DNA of 54,937 bases, taken from assembly GCF_000337475.1 (NCBI RefSeq), contig NZ_AOIT01000039.1:1-54937 (forward strand). Direction: 5' to 3'. The notes under the pieces are model-generated. The model was not told the DNA's origin and ran no database searches. It saw nothing but the letters and a program-made list of their open reading frames with translations. Shown one piece after another: positions 45,155 through 53,443 of this stretch. The stretch comes from Natrinema limicola JCM 13563 (GTDB taxonomy: Archaea; Halobacteriota; Halobacteria; Halobacteriales; Natrialbaceae). Within the stretch, counting starts at the first letter, position 1. Every line of letters begins with the position of its first letter. The translations under genes were made by a program, and so were the position numbers.

Positions 45155-46028
45155 CGTCGGCACCTCCGTTGGCCGCGGCATCGTCGCTGTCGCCCGCGTT
45201 CCGCGCCTGAATCGTCTCGATCCGCTCGGCGAGTTCGGCCTCGAGTTCGGGCTTTAGCTCGCCCGAATAGTGGTCGACGCGGGCAGCAATCGCGAGTTTG
45301 CCGGCGACCGCGCGTGCTGCAGAGCCCCGGTTTTCGGGATGGGTGCCCCGGACCGCGTCGTGGGTGTAGATGATCCCGTGTTTGGGCGAGGGCGCATGGC
45401 CTCGCAGGTGGGCGAACAGGGCGTCTTCAGCGCCAAGCACCTGAATCGTCCCGCTGGGTTTCTTTGCGAGGTCCTCGAGACCGCCGGCCAGCGAGATCAG
45501 TCGTGCCGCGAGGACTGGATCGGCAAGTGCCGCGAGGTTCGGCGCGACGGCAGGCGTCTGGCGTTGGATGAACTCTCGGAGGTCGTCCGCCTCGTCGGCG
45601 AGGTCGGCGACGCGTTCGGCCAGCGAGCGGACTGCAGGTTCCTCGAGCGCGTCGTCGGGTTCACCGCGTGCCAGTTCGCGAGCGTACGCGACGCCGGTTC
45701 CAGCCTCGGGGTCGATCGTGCCGGCCCACTCGGCAAGCCGTTCTGCGAGTTCGTTCGCCGTCCGACTGCAGTCGTCCATTGCCCGTACCGCGTGGACGAG
45801 CTGGCGGTCGTCGGCCCGCTCACGTTCAGTCACTGCGGCCCGCGTGGCTGCCGTCGTCGCCTCGCGGACGGCGTCGTAGTAGTCATCCTCGTCGTCCGCG
45901 AACCCGGCCTCGACTGCGAGGGCCGGCCAGTCGCGGGGCTCGTCGGCGCTGCCCTCGCGAACCGCGGTCGCCATCGCGTCGGGATCGTCGCGGTCGATGT
46001 CCGCGAACCATCCGTCCGTCGTATTCAT
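45147..46028 (-). CDS. Nop5 (Nop56/58-type) box C/D RNP scaffold
   Basis: Bridges fibrillarin and the L7Ae-bound guide RNA. The 293-residue protein has an acidic N-terminal domain and a Nop domain with TPAVAPNLAALADPVLAARLISLAGG (ends quoted: TPAVAPNL and LISLAGG), LAKKPSGTIQVLGAEDALFAHL, SPKHGIIYTH and the GSAARAVAGKLAIAARVDHYSG end. It is shorter than methanogen Nop5 because the N-terminal domain is compact, as in other haloarchaea. Operon with flpA, 8-nt overlap. Confidence 0.94.
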   Translation of the reverse strand: MNTTDGWFADIDRDDPDAMATAVREGSADEPRDWPALAVEAGFADDEDDYYDAVREATTAATRAAVTERERADDRQLVHAVRAMDDCSRTANELAERLAEWAGTIDPEAGTGVAYARELARGEPDDALEEPAVRSLAERVADLADEADDLREFIQRQTPAVAPNLAALADPVLAARLISLAGGLEDLAKKPSGTIQVLGAEDALFAHLRGHAPSPKHGIIYTHDAVRGTHPENRGSAARAVAGKLAIAARVDHYSGELKPELEAELAERIETIQARNAGDSDDAAANGGADDE

Positions 46029-46130
46029 GCACGCCCGTTCCCGCCGCGGGCGATTAAAGGCCCCGTTCGTGGCGTTCGGATCGCGTGAGGAATGGCACGC
46101 TCGAGTAGTTGGAACGAAAAACGAGGCGCG

Positions 46131-47258
46131 TCAGACGCCGAACGTCGCCCGCAGCATGTCGCGGGTTCCGGGCCCCAGCCCGACGGCGACGACGGTGATC
46201 ATGAGCAGGATCGCGTAGCGGGGGTTATCTTCGAAGACGGTCTCGTCGAAGATCCAGATGACGAAGACGGCGGCGGCGAGCTTGACGAACAGGAACGGCC
46301 AGGCCGAGCCGGTCGCCGAGACGACGCTGGCAGGTAGCACGTCGGCCGTCGTGCTGTCGATCGCCGCGTTGATGGGGTGTTTGGGGACGAGGTTCGCCGG
46401 CAGCCCCAGCGTGGTCGCCCAGTCGAGACCGACGACGTTCGCGACGCCGTCGACTGCGTGTGCCCAGATGACGACGAGCCCCATATATCGGGTGCCGCGG
46501 TTCAATTCCGGTGCGAACCGCTCAATTGCGAACCAGGTGATCGCGGTGGCGAGCGTCGCCCCGACGAGGGTGACAAGCGGGATCAGCGGGTAGAACTCCG
46601 AGTACGGCTCCGTTGCCGCCGTGTATCCGAGGTAGGCGATCGCCACCGTCAGCAGCGCCGTCCCGATCCCGGCCAGTGGGTACTCATAGCGCGACACGTA
46701 GTCGTTGCGATCGAGCCAGATGGAACTGACGAGCGCCGCAAGAGCGATGAAGAAGACGGTAAAGTAAATCAGCGGACTGATAATAAAGCCCGACCAGGGG
46801 AGCTGGATGGCCATCTCGCCGGAATACGCGTATGACGCGGCGTTGGCGTCCTCGACGACCCGGAGGGCACCGCCGAAGAGCATGAACGGGAACAGCGCGA
46901 AAAAGCCCGTGCGGAAGCGTTCGATCTCGAGACGGCGAAGAATGAAGATGACCCCCACTAACAAGAGGACGAGCGTCGGGATGTAGCCGGCATACGAGAC
47001 GAACGTGTAGCCAGGTTCAGCGGTCGGCCCAGCGTTCGGGCCAGCCTGTCCGCAGGCTACTTGCTGGCCGTCGGCCCACGCGACACAGGACCAGCTGTGG
47101 GCGTCGGCGACGACCGGCCCCCAGAAGTACTGCCAGATGAACTCAACGTACACTCGCTGAGGGAACAGGACCGCGCCGAGGACCACGATGGCGGCAAGAC
47201 TTGCGACGGTCGCGACCCAGACGCGCTCGGCCCCGTACCGGTCGATGAAGTCGTCCAT
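46131..47258 (-). CDS. DUF63 family membrane protein
   Basis: A 375-residue integral membrane protein with about nine helices, recognised as DUF63 by [57 protein letters not shown] and [16 protein letters not shown]. The family is mostly archaeal and of unknown activity; conserved Arg/Glu/Asp in the RVVEDAN segment and His/Asp in AHAVDG lie in membrane helices, as in transporters or intramembrane enzymes. Start at 47258 ([13 protein letters not shown]). Confidence 0.88.
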   Translation of the reverse strand: MDDFIDRYGAERVWVATVASLAAIVVLGAVLFPQRVYVEFIWQYFWGPVVADAHSWSCVAWADGQQVACGQAGPNAGPTAEPGYTFVSYAGYIPTLVLLLVGVIFILRRLEIERFRTGFFALFPFMLFGGALRVVEDANAASYAYSGEMAIQLPWSGFIISPLIYFTVFFIALAALVSSIWLDRNDYVSRYEYPLAGIGTALLTVAIAYLGYTAATEPYSEFYPLIPLVTLVGATLATAITWFAIERFAPELNRGTRYMGLVVIWAHAVDGVANVVGLDWATTLGLPANLVPKHPINAAIDSTTADVLPASVVSATGSAWPFLFVKLAAAVFVIWIFDETVFEDNPRYAILLMITVVAVGLGPGTRDMLRATFGV

Positions 47259-47333
47259 ACCCGAATCCGGTAGTGGGGGCCGCTTACCGTTTCCGGTTTT
47301 CAGCGAGCGAGACTGTTGGGTCAGTCGACCTTG

Positions 47334-47416
47334 ATACGGTCTGCTGTCAGTCAGTTCCGGTGCACCCGCGACCCGGTCCTGCGGGTGCACCGATAAATCG
47401 TTACAGCAGACCGTAT
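47334..47416 (-). repeat. Bipartite palindromic element, copy 2 (most perfect)
   Basis: Outer arms ATACGGTCTGCTGT (47334-47347) and ACAGCAGACCGTAT (47403-47416) are exact complements, 14 bp. Inner arms CGGTGCACCCGC (47358-47369) and GCGGGTGCACCG (47381-47392) are also exact, around an 11-nt loop. In reverse orientation it aligns along its full length with copies 1 and 3. It lies between the starts of the DUF63 gene and the end of the IMPase gene. Confidence 0.85.
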
Positions 47417-47430
47417 GAGCGCCGATCAGC

Positions 47431-48231
47431 TCACGCCTCGATCTCGCGGGCCGCTGCGAGCAATTCGTCGTGAATCACGCCGTTTGACGCGACCAATCCG
47501 TCGCTGTCGTGTCGCCAGCGCTCACCCTCGAGGTCGGTGACGACACCCCCAGCCTCACGAATGAGGTGGACGCCCGCAACGGTGTCCCACGGGTTCGCCC
47601 GCAGGTTGGTCATCGTCCCCTCGAGTGCGCCCGCGGCGACCATCGCGAGCTCGAGCTGGGCACAGCCGAAGCGTCGCATGTCGCCGAAGCGGTCGACGAG
47701 AGCGCGGTTTGCCGCAGCATATTGGTCGCGCTGGTCGAAATCCCACCAGAAGGTCGGGCAGACGGTGGCTGCCTCGGGATCGGGACAGTTGCTGACCGAG
47801 AGCGGTTCGTCGTTGCGAAACGCCCCGTCGGGGCCGACGCGGTAGCGGTCCGAGAGGGCGGGGCAGTCGAACGCAGCACCGACCGGTTCGCCGTCGACGA
47901 CGGCTGCCACGGCGGTCCCGAACGCGCGGATGCCGCCGACGTAGTTGTTAGTCCCATCGATAGGGTCGACGATCCACGCGGGCCCCGTTTCGGGAACCTG
48001 CTTTACCGCGTCGGCCTCCTCACCGACGATCGGATCGTCCGGAAACGTCTCTCGGATCGTTTCGATGACGGTCTCCTGAGCATCGCGGTCGACTTGCGTG
48101 ACGACATCGGTTTTTTCGCCTTTATGCTCGACAGTGAGATCCGTCCGGAAGGAGTCGGCTGCGACCGCGGCCCCCTCGCGTGCTGCATGGACTGCGACGG
48201 CTGTACGGTTGCCATCATCGGCGTCGCTCAT
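47431..48231 (-). CDS. Inositol monophosphatase-family phosphatase
   Basis: A 266-residue Li+-sensitive phosphatase fold, hydrolysing inositol phosphate or fructose-1,6-bisphosphate (archaeal members often do both). Metal and substrate motifs: [21 protein letters not shown] (about residues 87-101) and [18 protein letters not shown] near 217-234. Length is normal. Role may be in inositol/gluconeogenic metabolism; which one is open. ATG 48231. Confidence 0.9.
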   Translation of the reverse strand: MSDADDGNRTAVAVHAAREGAAVAADSFRTDLTVEHKGEKTDVVTQVDRDAQETVIETIRETFPDDPIVGEEADAVKQVPETGPAWIVDPIDGTNNYVGGIRAFGTAVAAVVDGEPVGAAFDCPALSDRYRVGPDGAFRNDEPLSVSNCPDPEAATVCPTFWWDFDQRDQYAAANRALVDRFGDMRRFGCAQLELAMVAAGALEGTMTNLRANPWDTVAGVHLIREAGGVVTDLEGERWRHDSDGLVASNGVIHDELLAAAREIEA

Positions 48232-48296
48232 GCCATCTCTCGGCAGTCCGCCCTCAAAAGTGGTCGTATACTGGTGGCGCGAGCGTCAGGGAGTGC

Positions 48297-48887
48297 TTAC
48301 CAGTTCTCGTCAGGGACGTACGGATAGCTCCAGAGGGTCACCTGCAACACGATCGATTTGAACCACGCGTGGTACATCGCGTCGACCTCCGCCTCGGAGT
48401 GGTCGCTGTCGGCGAGAAACTCCCTGATCGTCGCCGTGATCGGATAGATGAAGGCCACGAGATAGCGCATATCGATATGGTCGACCGCGTCGGCGTCGTC
48501 GGCTTCGTTTTTCCTCTCACGGGTATGTCGCCGGCCGATCTCGAACTGATAGTTCAACCAATTCTCGTCGTAGGGCGTCTCACAGGTATCGCGAATCCAC
48601 TGGCCGAATCGCTCGCGCACTCGGTCTAGGTACTCCTCGTCGGGGTTTCCCTCGCCGTCCGTGAAATAGTACACCAGGAAGTCGTGGTCGGCGACGAAGC
48701 CGTACCACACGTCGAGGACGTCATCGATTTGATCCTCGAGGACATCGCCGGCCATCTGCAGGGACTCCTCGTCGTCCTCGTCGAAAAGCACCGTCTGTTG
48801 GAGTCGCTCGAACTCGTCCATGCTGATCGGCGCATCGGGGACGTCATCCGTACCGTAGGTGTAGCCCGGGATCTGGTCACTGCTCAT
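48297..48887 (-). CDS. Protoglobin
   Basis: A 196-residue single-domain globin of the protoglobin family, binding heme and diatomic gases. Recognisable parts: an N-terminal Z-helix region (IPGYTYGTDDVPDAPISMDEF), FLVYYFTDGEGNPDEEYL, and WLNYQFEIGRRHTRERKNEADD in which the His after GRR is the expected proximal heme ligand. The ATG at 48887 was chosen because a TTTATG-type TATA element lies at about 48918-48926; the in-frame ATG at 48920 would fall within that element. Confidence 0.88.
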   Translation of the reverse strand: MSSDQIPGYTYGTDDVPDAPISMDEFERLQQTVLFDEDDEESLQMAGDVLEDQIDDVLDVWYGFVADHDFLVYYFTDGEGNPDEEYLDRVRERFGQWIRDTCETPYDENWLNYQFEIGRRHTRERKNEADDADAVDHIDMRYLVAFIYPITATIREFLADSDHSEAEVDAMYHAWFKSIVLQVTLWSYPYVPDENW

Positions 48888-49041
48888 GGGTCCGTGAGAG
48901 TGTCCCACGATCACGGTCATAAACCCGGACGGGAGCAGCCACGGCGTTGATAGATCCCCCTGCTCGACATGACATTCGGCGCTCGATGCCCGATGAGCCA
49001 CCGGCTCGAGCAGGTCAGTCACGGCAGCAGAAGTTTGCGAG

Positions 49042-49067
49042 GGAAGATCGCTGCGTGTTGATCTTCC
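49042..49067. repeat. Hairpin 3' of tRNA-Leu(CAA)
   Basis: GGAAGATC (49042-49049) and GATCTTCC (49060-49067) form a perfect 8-bp stem, 10-nt loop, starting 12 nt beyond the 3' end of the minus-strand tRNA. It could mark transcript end or processing, but no T-tract follows on that strand. Confidence 0.4.
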
Positions 49068-49078
49068 GCATCTTACGA

Positions 49079-49161
49079 TGCGAGGGGAGGGAATCGAACC
49101 CACGAACGTCTACACGAGCGGATCTTGAGTCCGCCGCCGTTGACCGCTTGGCTACCCTCGC
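49079..49161 (-). tRNA. tRNA-Leu (anticodon CAA)
   Basis: On the minus strand the acceptor arms GCGAGGG (49161-49155) and CCCTCGC (49086-49080) pair fully with discriminator A. Anticodon stem GCGGA/TCCGC encloses CTCAAGA, anticodon CAA (49127-49125). A class II variable arm is present. No intron interrupts the anticodon loop and no CCA is encoded. Confidence 0.95.
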
Positions 49162-49291
49162 ACGCATCTCGCTCTGAGACGCTCGCAGGGGTTAAATCGT
49201 CCGATTGTCGCGTGAGCCACGCTCGATGACGAGACACGTCGCTCCTGGACCGACGAAGCTTCTCGGCGCGTGTAACACAGCGGACTCGCGC

Positions 49292-49373
49292 AGACGGACT
49301 CCTGTCAGTGGGGTCCGGTGTACCTACAGGACGGATCGCGGGTGCACCGGGAACTCGAGACAGCAGCCCGTCT
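49292..49373 (+). repeat. Bipartite palindromic element, copy 3
   Basis: Outer arms AGACGGACTCCTGT (49292-49305) and ACAGCAGCCCGTCT (49360-49373), inner arms CCGGTGTACC / GGGTGCACCGG around CAGGACGGATCGC. The outermost pairs changed together relative to copy 2 (T-A to G-C at the second position), which indicates selection for pairing. Its last base coincides with the stop codon of the zinc-finger gene. Confidence 0.8.
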
Positions 49374-49501
49374 CACGTCGCTCGGCTCTCGAAGTCCGCC
49401 TCGGTGTACCGCCGATCGCAGTTCAGACACTGGTACCCCCCTTCGATGTGGGCGTACAGGCGTTCCCCGCAGTGCTGGCAGCGGCCGTATGGCTGAGCCA
49501 T
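49373..49501 (-). CDS. 42-residue zinc-finger micro-protein
   Basis: A very short gene on the minus strand reading [37 protein letters not shown] and ending FESRAT. Two CxxC knuckles (CQHC and CLNC) spaced 16 residues apart form a complete zinc ribbon, as in the haloarchaeal zinc-finger micro-proteins. Function unknown. The stop codon touches the palindromic element copy 3. Confidence 0.75.
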   Translation of the reverse strand: MAQPYGRCQHCGERLYAHIEGGYQCLNCDRRYTEADFESRAT

Positions 49502-49602
49502 TAGGTCGATATGGACCTCGTAACGGGATAAATACCGTGCTTACACTCGCTACGGACTGCCTAACCGACGGAATTACCCGGCCGTCGCACCTCACATCAA
49601 CC

Positions 49603-50085
49603 ATGGACGACCACACCCGCGATCCGACCGTCGACCCGCCGGCGGGGAACCCGACCGGCTGGAACGAGTCCGCGGGTCGCTGGGAGCATGCGACGTTGCG
49701 CCGGGCGACCGTCCACGGCGTGCAGTTGTTCAACGACGGGTCGTTCCACGAGTCTCACGACTGCTTCGAGGCAGAGTGGTACAACTACGGGGCCGGCACC
49801 ACAGAGAGCACGTTCTGCCATGGGATGGTTCAGGTGGCTGCCGGTGTGTACAAACGCGTCGACTTCGAGAACGACGACGGCATGCGGAGCCTCTTCGAGA
49901 CGGCGTTACAATATCTCCATGGCGTCCCGAACGACTACTACGGCGTCGACGTTCTCGGCGTGAGAACTACGCTAACGAACGCGCTTAACGATCCAACCGC
50001 GTTGGACGGGTGGCAGATCGAACTAGACGGGAAACACCGGAAAGCGGGACCGGAGGACTACAAACATGTCGAAAGCCTTGAATGA
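49603..50085 (+). CDS. DUF309 protein with apparently replaced 3' end
   Basis: A 160-residue DUF309 protein; the signature [22 protein letters not shown], with the paired FHESHD(CF)E metal-like residues, is clear near residues 39-60. No enzymatic role is established for the family. Codon use changes at about 49906: the 5' part uses GC-rich host-like codons, whereas the last 180 bp use TTA, CTA, AGA and AAA codons. A second, host-like version of that same 3' end lies at 51129-51361, beyond an AT-rich gene. The present gene is intact but appears chimeric. Confidence 0.85.
   Translation: MDDHTRDPTVDPPAGNPTGWNESAGRWEHATLRRATVHGVQLFNDGSFHESHDCFEAEWYNYGAGTTESTFCHGMVQVAAGVYKRVDFENDDGMRSLFETALQYLHGVPNDYYGVDVLGVRTTLTNALNDPTALDGWQIELDGKHRKAGPEDYKHVESLE
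49848..49905 (+). repeat. Left direct repeat within DUF309
   Basis: Positions 49856-49905 are identical over 50 nt to 51129-51178; GTACAAA precedes both, with one extra C in this copy. Candidate left junction (attL-like) of the inserted segment. Confidence 0.85.
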
Positions 50086-50176
50086 CCGTTCGTTTGTATC
50101 GTGTGGTGAGTAGATAGTCAGCCAAAGGTTTAACTTTTCTCGATATATCTAAGGTCGGATACAAAACAGTCTTCGT

Positions 50177-51106
50177 ATGACCAAAGAAGATACTAAAAGT
50201 GATGTTCCAACAGGGGATCGGCTTCTTGATGATGATGATACAGACACTATTGAAGGAGATTCTATATTTGAAATAGCGCGCGAATTAGAAACAAAGGATA
50301 GAGACTCTTTAGGAGATGATCCAGATACTACTGGTTTCAAGCCTGCTGAAGCTGTTTGGATAGTTGATGCCTTTCTAACTCAACAATACAGTAGAACTGT
50401 AGGCGCAATAGCGGCGGTAACGTATACCCAGGCAACACTTCTGCTATTTCTAACGGTGTGGCTTTCGTTCTTTTATTTGCTCACTTTTTCAAACAACAGT
50501 GGAATCAATGGGGCAACTTGGGCAGCCTTTTCGGTCACTATGGGATCGTTTGTTTTAGTTTCTGGTTCAAATTTAGTAGACTATTATAATGAAGAAGAGC
50601 TCAACTTCACCGCGTATATACATAATGCGATTACATTCATCGTGAGTGGTATTTTCCTCGCTGTGGGATATATACTAGACTCCTTTTTTGACGTCCAATT
50701 AAATATCTCTTTAGATCTCCTACCTTCTTTAATTCTTATTGCAAATAATATACTTGGAACTCTGTTTTTCACGCTATCAATATGGGTTATATTGAAAATT
50801 CTCTGGAGGCTAAATCAGCTCATTGCTTTCCGATCAGAATACGCTGACAAGAGCCCATATAGCGAGCTAAGAGCGACAATAGCCGGTTTTTATATGGGAT
50901 TAACACGAGGCGGAGAAGTCGGTATCTTCAGTGCGATGCTATCACTCGGGGCAACAATTGGTGTAGTTCTGGTTCCGTATCTATTGACAAGTAACCTACT
51001 TTGGAGCGTAGTGGCGTTCCTCTCCCTTATCGGGCTTAATATTTTTTTGAACGTGTTATCCTATGCTATTAACCACTATAGATCTGCCGATGGTAGTTCA
51101 GAATAA
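50177..51106 (+). CDS. AT-rich multi-pass membrane protein of unknown function (inserted cargo)
   Basis: A 309-residue protein whose DNA is markedly AT-rich (ATA, AGA, TTA codons frequent) against the GC-rich surroundings, a sign of recent transfer. Residues 1-70 are acidic and soluble; then about six helices: near 76-104 (VGAIAAVTYTQATLLLFLTV), 113-133, 146-168 (ITFIVSGIFLAVGYIL), 178-209, 248-272 and 276-298. A conserved-looking charged stretch RSEYADKSPYSELRATIAGF sits between helices 4 and 5. No family recognised. A TATA-like GTTTAACTTTT lies about 45 nt upstream. It is the only gene in the inserted segment. Confidence 0.75.
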   Translation: MTKEDTKSDVPTGDRLLDDDDTDTIEGDSIFEIARELETKDRDSLGDDPDTTGFKPAEAVWIVDAFLTQQYSRTVGAIAAVTYTQATLLLFLTVWLSFFYLLTFSNNSGINGATWAAFSVTMGSFVLVSGSNLVDYYNEEELNFTAYIHNAITFIVSGIFLAVGYILDSFFDVQLNISLDLLPSLILIANNILGTLFFTLSIWVILKILWRLNQLIAFRSEYADKSPYSELRATIAGFYMGLTRGGEVGIFSAMLSLGATIGVVLVPYLLTSNLLWSVVAFLSLIGLNIFLNVLSYAINHYRSADGSSE

Positions 51107-51107
51107 A

Positions 51108-51361
51108 GTCGCTGCTGGCTCGTACAAAGCGTCGACTTCGAGAACGACGACGGCATGCGGAGCCTCTTCGAGACGGCGCTTGGGTATCTGCAGGACATCC
51201 CGCGTGACTACTACGGCGTCGACGTGCTTGCGGTCCGAACCACGCTGACCAACGCCCTCGAGGATCCGACGCAGATCGACGGCTGGCAGCTCACACTCGA
51301 CGGCACACAGCCAATCGCTCAAAGCGACGACTACGCGTACGCCGACGCGCTCGAGGACTGA
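51108..51361 (+). pseudogene. Truncated DUF309 3' remnant
   Basis: The stretch encodes [20 protein letters not shown] to the end, closely parallel to residues from about 85 to the end of the intact DUF309 protein, with host-like GC-rich codons. It lacks the whole 5' half and has a one-base deletion near 51128 (VQSVDF instead of VYKRVDF). It is most simply the original 3' end of the DUF309 gene, cut off by the insertion. Confidence 0.8.
51122..51178 (+). repeat. Right direct repeat (DUF309 remnant)
   Basis: 51129-51178 matches 49856-49905 exactly; upstream homology (GCTGCTGG...GTACAAA) continues weakly to about 51108. Candidate right junction (attR-like). Confidence 0.85.
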
Positions 51362-51410
51362 TCCACCAGAGACCGAATCGCCTTTGGCCTTTCAGGCGTA
51401 CTAATAGGTA

Positions 51411-52208
51411 ATGAGAGTTGCACAGCTCGGGTCGGGAACGCCGGAAATCGCAGTCGTCGCGGGCGTCCACGGGGACGAACCCTGTGGCGTCCGGGCCGTC
51501 GAGCGATTGCTCGACGAACGCCCGGCCGTCAAACGCCCCGTCAAGCTCGTCGTCGCCAACGAGAAAGCACTCGAGCGACGGGTGCGGTTCATCGACGAAG
51601 ATCTCAATCGCACGTTCCCCGGCGAACCGAACGCGAAGACACACGAAGGTCAGCTCGCCCACGACCTCGTCAGCGAACTCGAGGGCTGTCTCACCTTCTC
51701 GATGCACTCCACGCAGAGTCACGCTGACCCGTTCGCCATCGTCAACGGCGTCAGTGAGACGGCCAAGGCGATCGTCCCGCAGTTGCCCGTGACGGCAATG
51801 GTCGAAACGAGCAACTTCGCAGAGGGACGGCTTTTCTCGACGGTCGACACCGTCGAAGTCGAGTGTGGCCTGCAGGGGTCGGAGACGGCCGCCGAAAACG
51901 CCGACCGGCTGACGCGAGCGTTTCTCACTGCGGTCGATGCGTTGCCCGGCGATACCGTCCGCCGTGATCTGCCCGTCTATCGGCTCACAGACGTCATCGA
52001 CAAGGAACAGGCCGACACCTACGAGGTGTTCGTCGATAACTTCACGGAGGTCGAAGCTGGCGCGCCGTTTGCCGCAGCCGACGGCCAAAAACAGATCGCC
52101 GACGAGTCGTTCTATCCGGTGCTCATGTCGCCGAACGGCTACCGGAACGTCTTCGGCTACACCGCAGAGAAAGTCGACGTCATCGAGTCACCGCCGGCGG
52201 CCGACTGA
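51411..52208 (+). CDS. Succinylglutamate desuccinylase/aspartoacylase-family hydrolase
   Basis: A 265-residue zinc-dependent deacylase of the AstE/AspA family, removing acyl groups from N-acyl amino acids. Zinc ligands are His20 and Glu23 in GVHGDEPCG and His99 in SMHSTQSHAD; the DLNRTFPG substrate motif is at 64-71; VEVECGLQG carries the probable catalytic Glu. A C-terminal beta-domain follows. Exact substrate unknown. It lies just beyond the DUF309 remnant and starts about 20 nt after a TATA-like ACTAATA. Confidence 0.88.
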   Translation: MRVAQLGSGTPEIAVVAGVHGDEPCGVRAVERLLDERPAVKRPVKLVVANEKALERRVRFIDEDLNRTFPGEPNAKTHEGQLAHDLVSELEGCLTFSMHSTQSHADPFAIVNGVSETAKAIVPQLPVTAMVETSNFAEGRLFSTVDTVEVECGLQGSETAAENADRLTRAFLTAVDALPGDTVRRDLPVYRLTDVIDKEQADTYEVFVDNFTEVEAGAPFAAADGQKQIADESFYPVLMSPNGYRNVFGYTAEKVDVIESPPAAD

Positions 52209-52279
52209 CCGACGACGTTTTCAGCTTCGCAAGTGCCGAGGACGCAAGGCATATCCCCCACACGCTCGTATGAACGTGT

Positions 52280-52624
52280 ATGGAGTTCCCACCGAACCAG
52301 GGTCTCGACCAGGAAGAGGTCAACGAGCAGGTCGCCGAAACGCTCGAGGAAAACGACGTCGTCCTCTTCATGAAAGGGACCGAACTGATGCCCCAGTGTG
52401 GCTACTCCCGCAAAGCCCTCGGGCTGATCAGCCAGCACCGCGAGGAGTTCGAGACCGTCGACGTCCTCGAGTCGCTCGACGAGTATCGCGTGGCGCTCAA
52501 CGAGCAAAGCGGCTGGGAGACGATCCCGCAGACGTTCGTCGACGGCGAGTTCGTCGGCGGCTCCGACATCTTAGAGGAACTCGACGAACGCGGTGAACTT
52601 GCCGAGACGCTCAACGCGGCGTAA
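52280..52624 (+). CDS. Monothiol glutaredoxin (CGFS-type, CGYS variant)
   Basis: A 114-residue Grx-fold protein of the Fe-S cluster carrier class. The active site reads MPQCGYSRKA with Cys40 and a single thiol; FMKGTELMPQCGYS, WETIPQTFVDGEFVGGSDIL and the TIP cis-proline motif match Grx4/Grx5-type proteins, with Tyr in place of Phe in CGFS. Because haloarchaea make gamma-glutamylcysteine rather than glutathione, that thiol is the likely cluster co-ligand (inference). Confidence 0.9.
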   Translation: MEFPPNQGLDQEEVNEQVAETLEENDVVLFMKGTELMPQCGYSRKALGLISQHREEFETVDVLESLDEYRVALNEQSGWETIPQTFVDGEFVGGSDILEELDERGELAETLNAA

Positions 52625-52744
52625 GGCGTCCGACCGTGAACACAAATTTGTCACGGGTTGCACCTCACGGATTTAATAGCAGGTCATATAAGTCGCGGTC
52701 TCGTAGTAACAGACCACGACTGTCGCCGTAGACACCTTCCCACT

Positions 52745-53329
52745 ATGTCAACAGAGGAATCCAGACACGTATATCGGCTGCACTCGACGCTCGAACTGCC
52801 CCTCGAAGATCTCCACGACCACATCGACGATGCAACGTTCCCCGACGGGGTCGACGATGTCGAGATCACGCGGCGCAACAACACGCTGATCCTCAAAGCC
52901 GTCGCCGAGGATCAGTCCGTCAGCAAGTACACTCCGACGGCCCAGCTCAAAGCCAGCGTCACGGAAAACCGGGTTTACGAAGAGGATCCGGACGAGCGCC
53001 GGCAGAAGTCCTTTAGCTGGGACGAAGACGAAGAAGAGGAGATCGAATCCGAACTCGTCGAGTTCGCCGCGTTCAAAGGCGACCGCGAGACCGTCCTGCA
53101 GAACTCGCTGTTGCAGTATCAGATGTTCCTCGTTCTCTGTGGCATCGCCGAAGCCGCCGAGAAAGGCACCCTGACGGCGATCTCCGAGCGCGGTGGCGAC
53201 CTCGAGGCGACCCGGATCGTCGACGGCGAACCGCGACCTGCCGACATCGAAGTCGTCGAAGGCCCCCGCGACCATAATTCGGGGCAAGGCGGCGTCAACT
53301 GGCGGGACAACAAGTTCATCAGCGACTGA
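52745..53329 (+). CDS. Haloarchaea-type conserved protein, function unknown
   Basis: A 194-residue soluble acidic protein: an N-terminal alpha/beta segment (HVYRLHSTLELPLEDLHDHI, VEITRRNNTLILKAV), an acidic stretch with DEDEEEEIESELVEFA, and a helical second half (TVLQNSLLQYQMFLVLCGIAEAAEK), ending with a glycine-rich HNSGQGGVNWRDNKFI. I have seen the type only in haloarchaea and know no function. The ATG at 52745 is preferred; TATA-like ATTTAATA and ATATAAG lie about 50 to 70 nt upstream. Confidence 0.65.
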   Translation: MSTEESRHVYRLHSTLELPLEDLHDHIDDATFPDGVDDVEITRRNNTLILKAVAEDQSVSKYTPTAQLKASVTENRVYEEDPDERRQKSFSWDEDEEEEIESELVEFAAFKGDRETVLQNSLLQYQMFLVLCGIAEAAEKGTLTAISERGGDLEATRIVDGEPRPADIEVVEGPRDHNSGQGGVNWRDNKFISD

Positions 53330-53443
53330 ATCGACGCGGCACGTTCTTCGACCGAGTCGCATGACGACGAACCGACGAGTGACTTCTCCGCGCTCGACTC
53401 CGTACCCGCATCACTAAACCACAGTCTGTCGTCACCGATACCC

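Noticed and set aside
49079-49161. Intron in tRNA-Leu(CAA)
   Set aside because: The anticodon stem and loop are continuous, so no intron exists.
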